A stretch of 10,283 nt of DNA from Acidobacteriota bacterium (GTDB taxonomy: Bacteria; Acidobacteriota; Terriglobia; Terriglobales; Acidobacteriaceae), in contig JAJYBW010000096.1 in assembly GCA_021778815.1 (NCBI GenBank), positions 1 to 10,283 on the forward strand. The letters are read 5' to 3'. Both the position numbers and the translations under genes were made by a program. Numbering within the stretch: position 1 is the stretch's first letter; each line of letters opens with the position of its first letter. The notes under the pieces were generated by a model. The model worked only from the letters and a program-made list of their open reading frames with translations. It was not told the DNA's origin and did no database searches. Shown here in pieces: positions 7,266 through 10,283 of the stretch.

Positions 7266-7865
7266 TTAAACCTCTCTGCGTCCTTCCATGGCGCGCGTCA
7301 TTGTCACTTCATCCGCATATTCAATGTCGGCTCCGGCCGGGATGCCGGTGGCGATTCGCGTGATGCGGACGGGCATCCCGCGCAGCAGTTGCAGCAGATA
7401 TCCCGCGGTGGCTTCGCCTTCGACGGTGGGATTGGTGGCTAGAATCACCTCCTGCAGGCTGCCGGCTTGAACGCGTTCGATCAGGCTGTCGATGCGCAGC
7501 TGGTCCGGGCCAATTCCATTCAGCGGTGACAACGTTCCATGCAGCACGTGGTAGGTGCCGTTGAAATGCTTGGTGCGTTCAATGCTGGCAATGTTCGACG
7601 GCTCTTCCACGACGCAGATTACCGCCTGATTTCGTGACGGATTACTGCAGAACTGGCACGGATCGACATCTGTGATGTTGTGGCAGATGGAGCACAAGTG
7701 GAGCTGGGCCTTCATATCCCGGATCGCGTCGGCCAACGCGAAAGCGTCCTGTTCCGTGGCGCGTAGGATGTGGAACGCCAGGCGCTGCGCCGACTTTCTG
7801 CCGATGCCAGGCAGCTTTGAGAGCTCGTCAATCAGTTGGGTAAGGGGTTGCGCGAACCGTGACAC
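7266..7865 (-). CDS. recR: Recombination mediator protein RecR
   Basis: RecR works with RecF/RecO to load RecA on gapped DNA during recombinational repair. The protein is 199 residues from a GTG at 7865, the usual RecR length. N-terminal helix-hairpin-helix: LPGIGRKSAQRLAFHIL (18-34). Four-cysteine zinc site: C58, C61, C70, C73. Toprim domain: VICVVEEPSNIASIERT with E87-E88, then ILATNPTVEGEATAGYLL. The C-terminal part (IATGIPAGADIEYADEVTM) is also typical. The frame stays open upstream to 8030, but that extension overlaps the end of ebfC and has no RecR-like sequence. The GTG is followed at once by the canonical SRFAQPLTQLIDEL and has a good ribosome binding site. It is the last gene of the dnaX-ebfC-recR cluster, 73 bases after ebfC. 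Confidence 0.97.
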   Translation of the reverse strand: MSRFAQPLTQLIDELSKLPGIGRKSAQRLAFHILRATEQDAFALADAIRDMKAQLHLCSICHNITDVDPCQFCSNPSRNQAVICVVEEPSNIASIERTKHFNGTYHVLHGTLSPLNGIGPDQLRIDSLIERVQAGSLQEVILATNPTVEGEATAGYLLQLLRGMPVRITRIATGIPAGADIEYADEVTMTRAMEGRREV

Positions 7866-7871
7866 GAATTT

Positions 7872-7877
7872 TCCTTT
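7872..7877 (-). promoter_or_regulatory. Ribosome binding site that fixes the GTG start of recR
   Basis: AAAGGA on the minus strand lies six bases before the GTG at 7865. Together with the match of the next residues to the RecR N-terminus, it excludes the longer readings that begin inside ebfC. Confidence 0.7.
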
Positions 7878-7938
7878 GTTGCTTGAGGTGGAAAGCTGAA
7901 GTATTGCTTTAGATTGGACGGCTGCTTCTCGGATCGAC

Positions 7939-8277
7939 TTATTGTCCCAGCATCCGCATCCACTCCATCCCTCCGAGCATTCCAGAGAGCTTGCCTTGCA
8001 GCGCTTCATCGACTCGACGAGACGCATCATTGACGGCCGCGGCGATCAGGTCCTGCAACATTTCCAGGTCGGCGGTGTTGGGCGTGGGGCCGCTGCCGAC
8101 GGCAGCTGCGGAGGGATCGACCTGCACGGCCAGCACTTGCTTCTTGCCATTCATCCGGACTGTAATCGCGCCGCCGCCTGCTGAGCCCTCTACCTGGATC
8201 TGGGCCATCGTCTGTTCCATCTGCTGCTGCATTTGCTGTGCCTGGCCCATCATCTCTTTCATTTTGTTCATGTCCAT
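7939..8277 (-). CDS. ebfC: YbaB/EbfC family nucleoid-associated protein
   Basis: A small DNA-binding protein of the YbaB/EbfC family (112 residues; the family is usually about 100-110). Members form dimers with a tweezer-like shape and bind DNA, affecting nucleoid structure and expression. The N-terminal helix is Met/Gln/Lys-rich (MDMNKMKEMMGQAQQMQQQMEQ), followed by the conserved VEGSAGGGAITVRMNGKKQVLAVQVDPSA core and a C-terminal helix (LEMLQDLIAAAVNDASRRVDEALQGKLSGMLGG). The frame is open to an ATG at 8334, which would overlap the dnaX 3' end by about 40 bases. I chose the ATG at 8277 because MDMNKMKEMM is the family-like start, it has a GGAAGGG site seven bases upstream, and it leaves a clean 16-base gap after the dnaX stop. 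Its place between dnaX and recR is the classic conserved order. Confidence 0.95.
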   Translation of the reverse strand: MDMNKMKEMMGQAQQMQQQMEQTMAQIQVEGSAGGGAITVRMNGKKQVLAVQVDPSAAAVGSGPTPNTADLEMLQDLIAAAVNDASRRVDEALQGKLSGMLGGMEWMRMLGQ

Positions 8278-8284
8278 CGGGAGA

Positions 8285-8291
8285 CCCTTCC
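8285..8291 (-). promoter_or_regulatory. Ribosome binding site that fixes the ebfC start
   Basis: GGAAGGG on the minus strand lies seven bases before the ATG at 8277, in the short gap between dnaX and ebfC. It supports the 112-residue reading over the longer one. Confidence 0.65.
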
Positions 8292-8293
8292 AA

Positions 8294-10283
8294 TCAGGAT
8301 TTCGAAGCTTGCGGATCGCGGAGAGAGACAACACTGCGGACCTCCGCGGAAAAAAGTTGTTGTGCGTGGCGAATCAGGGGATGGTCCTGGGGCCGCGTCC
8401 CGCCATCGACGGGGGGAGCCAGATTCACTTTTGCCTGCGGTTTTTTGCCATTGGCTGCGGACGTCTCGCCGGGTTCCAAACGTATTGTGCGGCCGGGTTC
8501 GGCAGTCTGGCGAAAGGCTTCTTTGACGAGCTGTTGCGCGGCTGCCGGGTACATCATGTCGAACAGAGTTTTGGAAGCGGCGACCCGGACGCGTAACTCA
8601 TTGCCATTCCATTCGCAGGTTCCGGACTCGAGCATGTAAGCGGCAGTTTCATGGCCTCCCTGGGTCAGCGCGTGGCTCATGGCGGCGCGCAGGGGTTCTA
8701 TATCGGCTGCGGCAGAGGGTGGGGCGGACTCGGGTTGGGATGCCGGCGCCAGGATTTCAGCCGAAGTACTGTCAGCTGCTACTGGAGAAGGTTCGGGCTG
8801 AGCGATGGCAACAGCTGTTGCGGCGACTGGGGGCGGAGTTGTAGGCTGTGCCTCTATCGGCTGGGCTGGCGGTTTCTCGGGCTGCGATGATGCGCTGGCT
8901 GAGGGATTCGGTTTTGGCGCGGTGGAGGCTAATGGCGCAGGTCTAGAAGACGCAATGGCTGCAGACCCCGGGGAGCTGGCAAACATTCCCTGCAGCGGAT
9001 GGCTTTCCGCCGTTACGGGAGCGGCGGTTTCGCTGAGCGGTGGAACTGGTTGGTTGAACTCCTCGCGAATCGGCGACCGAGAGACAGATGGCGCCGTAGC
9101 GGTCGAAACGTTGGAACGCGGCAGGGAAGATTCCAGCTGTTTCGGTGCGGCGGTAGTTCCCGATAGTCGCGGCGTCGCGGCGCCAGAACTTCCACCAGTT
9201 CCTGAGGGAAGCGAAAGCTGGCGGAACAAATCCTCCAGCGGCAGCAGCCGTTGCATGTGAACCAGTTTCAGCAATCCAAGCTCAAGGTGGAAGCGCTGCT
9301 CCTGGCGGTAGCCGAGATCGTCGAAGGTTCGCAGCATGGAATTCAAAAAGCGCGTCAGATCTTCTTCAGAAAACGCTGCTGCCACCCGCTCCGCGCGGGC
9401 TCCCTCTTCATCGGAAACCTGTAGCAGGTCAGAATTCGTTCCGGCGATCCGGGCCATCAGGCAGTTGCGAAGAAAACGCACCATTTGCCGCGCGATTTGC
9501 TGCGGGCTGTTACCGGCGTCGAGCAATTGTGCGGCCAGCTGCAGCATGGAGGCGGCGTTCTGTTCCTTCACCGCTTCCATCATGTTCTCGAACACCTGAT
9601 TCGAAACCGTTCCCATCAGGGAGCGGATCTGGGAGGCTTCCAGGGTGTGTGCGCCATTCACCAGGGGAGCGCTGGCGATGGCCTGATCCATAATGGACAG
9701 CGCGTCGCGCATGGAACCGTCGCCGGCCTCGGCCAGCAAGGACAACGCGGCTTCATCGACGCCGACGGATTCCATCTCCGCGATGCTGCGCAGCTGCGCC
9801 ACAATTTCCTGAAACCGCACCGCATGAAAACTGAAGTGTTGGCTGCGCGAGCGGATGGTCTGGGGAATGTCTTCCGGCTGCGTGGTTGCCATCATGAAGA
9901 TTACGTGCGCCGGCGGTTCTTCCAGAGTTTTCAACAATGCATTGAAGGCGGCATCGGTGATCTGGTGGGCTTCGTCGAGAATGTAAATTTTGTATCGATC
10001 CCGTGCCGGGCTGTAGCGGGCGCCTTCACGCAGCTCTCGAATTTCGTCGATGCCGCGATTGGTGGCGGCGTCAATCTCGATGACGTCCATGGCGTTGCCG
10101 GCGCGAATCTCTGTGCAGGCGTCGCACACTCCGCAGGGTTCCGGCGTGGGACGCTCGGGCGTGCCCTGGGGGGTGCGGCACTGCAGCGCCATGGCAAGAA
10201 TGCGGGCGATGGTGGTTTTGCCGATGCCGCGGTGTCCGCTGAAAATATAGCCGTGCGCGATCCTGTCTTGCGCCAGGGCGTTC
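8294..10283 (-). CDS. dnaX: DNA polymerase III subunit gamma/tau (DnaX), N-terminus cut by window edge
   Basis: The ATPase of the clamp loader, which loads the beta sliding clamp and couples polymerases at the replication fork. The frame is open through the right edge; 662 residues are visible and only about 25 N-terminal residues are missing by comparison with E. coli DnaX. An ATG at 10192 exists but lies after the Walker A motif, so it is not the start. Numbering visible residues: Walker A GHRGIGKT (16-23), zinc cysteines C35, C50, C53 and C56, Walker B and DEAH-like LDEAH (102-106), and the sensor/finger segment TIRSRSQHF (142-150). Then come the lid and collar domains, a Pro/Ala/Ser/Thr-rich linker of roughly 165 residues (about 8710-9210), and a folded C-terminal tail of about 120 residues. 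The usual SRC motif reads SRS here. I see no poly-A slippery site of the kind that makes the short gamma form. Head of dnaX-ebfC-recR. Confidence 0.97.
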   Translation of the reverse strand, partial: NALAQDRIAHGYIFSGHRGIGKTTIARILAMALQCRTPQGTPERPTPEPCGVCDACTEIRAGNAMDVIEIDAATNRGIDEIRELREGARYSPARDRYKIYILDEAHQITDAAFNALLKTLEEPPAHVIFMMATTQPEDIPQTIRSRSQHFSFHAVRFQEIVAQLRSIAEMESVGVDEAALSLLAEAGDGSMRDALSIMDQAIASAPLVNGAHTLEASQIRSLMGTVSNQVFENMMEAVKEQNAASMLQLAAQLLDAGNSPQQIARQMVRFLRNCLMARIAGTNSDLLQVSDEEGARAERVAAAFSEEDLTRFLNSMLRTFDDLGYRQEQRFHLELGLLKLVHMQRLLPLEDLFRQLSLPSGTGGSSGAATPRLSGTTAAPKQLESSLPRSNVSTATAPSVSRSPIREEFNQPVPPLSETAAPVTAESHPLQGMFASSPGSAAIASSRPAPLASTAPKPNPSASASSQPEKPPAQPIEAQPTTPPPVAATAVAIAQPEPSPVAADSTSAEILAPASQPESAPPSAAADIEPLRAAMSHALTQGGHETAAYMLESGTCEWNGNELRVRVAASKTLFDMMYPAAAQQLVKEAFRQTAEPGRTIRLEPGETSAANGKKPQAKVNLAPPVDGGTRPQDHPLIRHAQQLFSAEVRSVVSLRDPQASKS

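Noticed and set aside
7866..8030. Longer RecR reading starting at 8030
   Set aside because: The extra residues do not resemble RecR, overlap the end of ebfC, and a GTG with a good ribosome binding site begins exactly at the family's N-terminus.
8343..8352. Run of six T on the minus strand of dnaX as a possible frameshift site
   Set aside because: It is about 20 codons from the dnaX stop, and the codon phase (CTT TTT TCC) does not fit a -1 slippery heptamer, so it cannot make a gamma-type product.

Overview
The window is bacterial chromosome: densely packed, mostly housekeeping genes, moderately GC-rich by eye. No mobile element, tRNA, rRNA or CRISPR array is visible. The gene content (secreted DUF885 peptidase-like protein, large secreted glycosidase-like protein, Asp-box propeller, single-domain response regulator, and a dnaX with a long Pro/Ala/Ser-rich linker) suggests a soil-type Acidobacteriota (Terriglobia-like) genome. 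That placement is an inference from gene style, not from a marker I could test.

Layout. (1) Positions 1-4953, all on the minus strand, read from right to left: a secreted TIM-barrel glycosidase-like protein, then a secreted DUF885 metallopeptidase-like protein, then proC (pyrroline-5-carboxylate reductase), whose 3' end runs off the left edge. The gaps are about 47 and 4 bases, so this looks like one transcription unit. (2) A short divergent intergenic region (4954-5120). (3) On the plus strand, a secreted beta-propeller protein with six Asp boxes (BNR/sialidase-superfamily fold), followed by a 248-base spacer and a stand-alone CheY-like receiver. (4) A convergent junction near 7178-7265 with a possible hairpin terminator. 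(5) On the minus strand, the conserved dnaX-ebfC(ybaB)-recR cluster, with dnaX cut by the right edge just before its N-terminus.

How the genes fit together. dnaX, ebfC and recR are the standard replication/recombination neighbourhood. The left half encodes three exported proteins, two glycan-related folds and one peptidase-like, next to a proline biosynthesis gene. A joint role in breaking down glycosylated protein or amino-sugar polymers is possible but unproven. Several starts were moved inward from the longest open frame: recR to a GTG, ebfC to an internal ATG, and the glycosidase-like gene to the Met that begins its signal peptide. I found no clearly new system. The most interesting items are the poorly characterised glycosidase-like protein and its exported neighbours.
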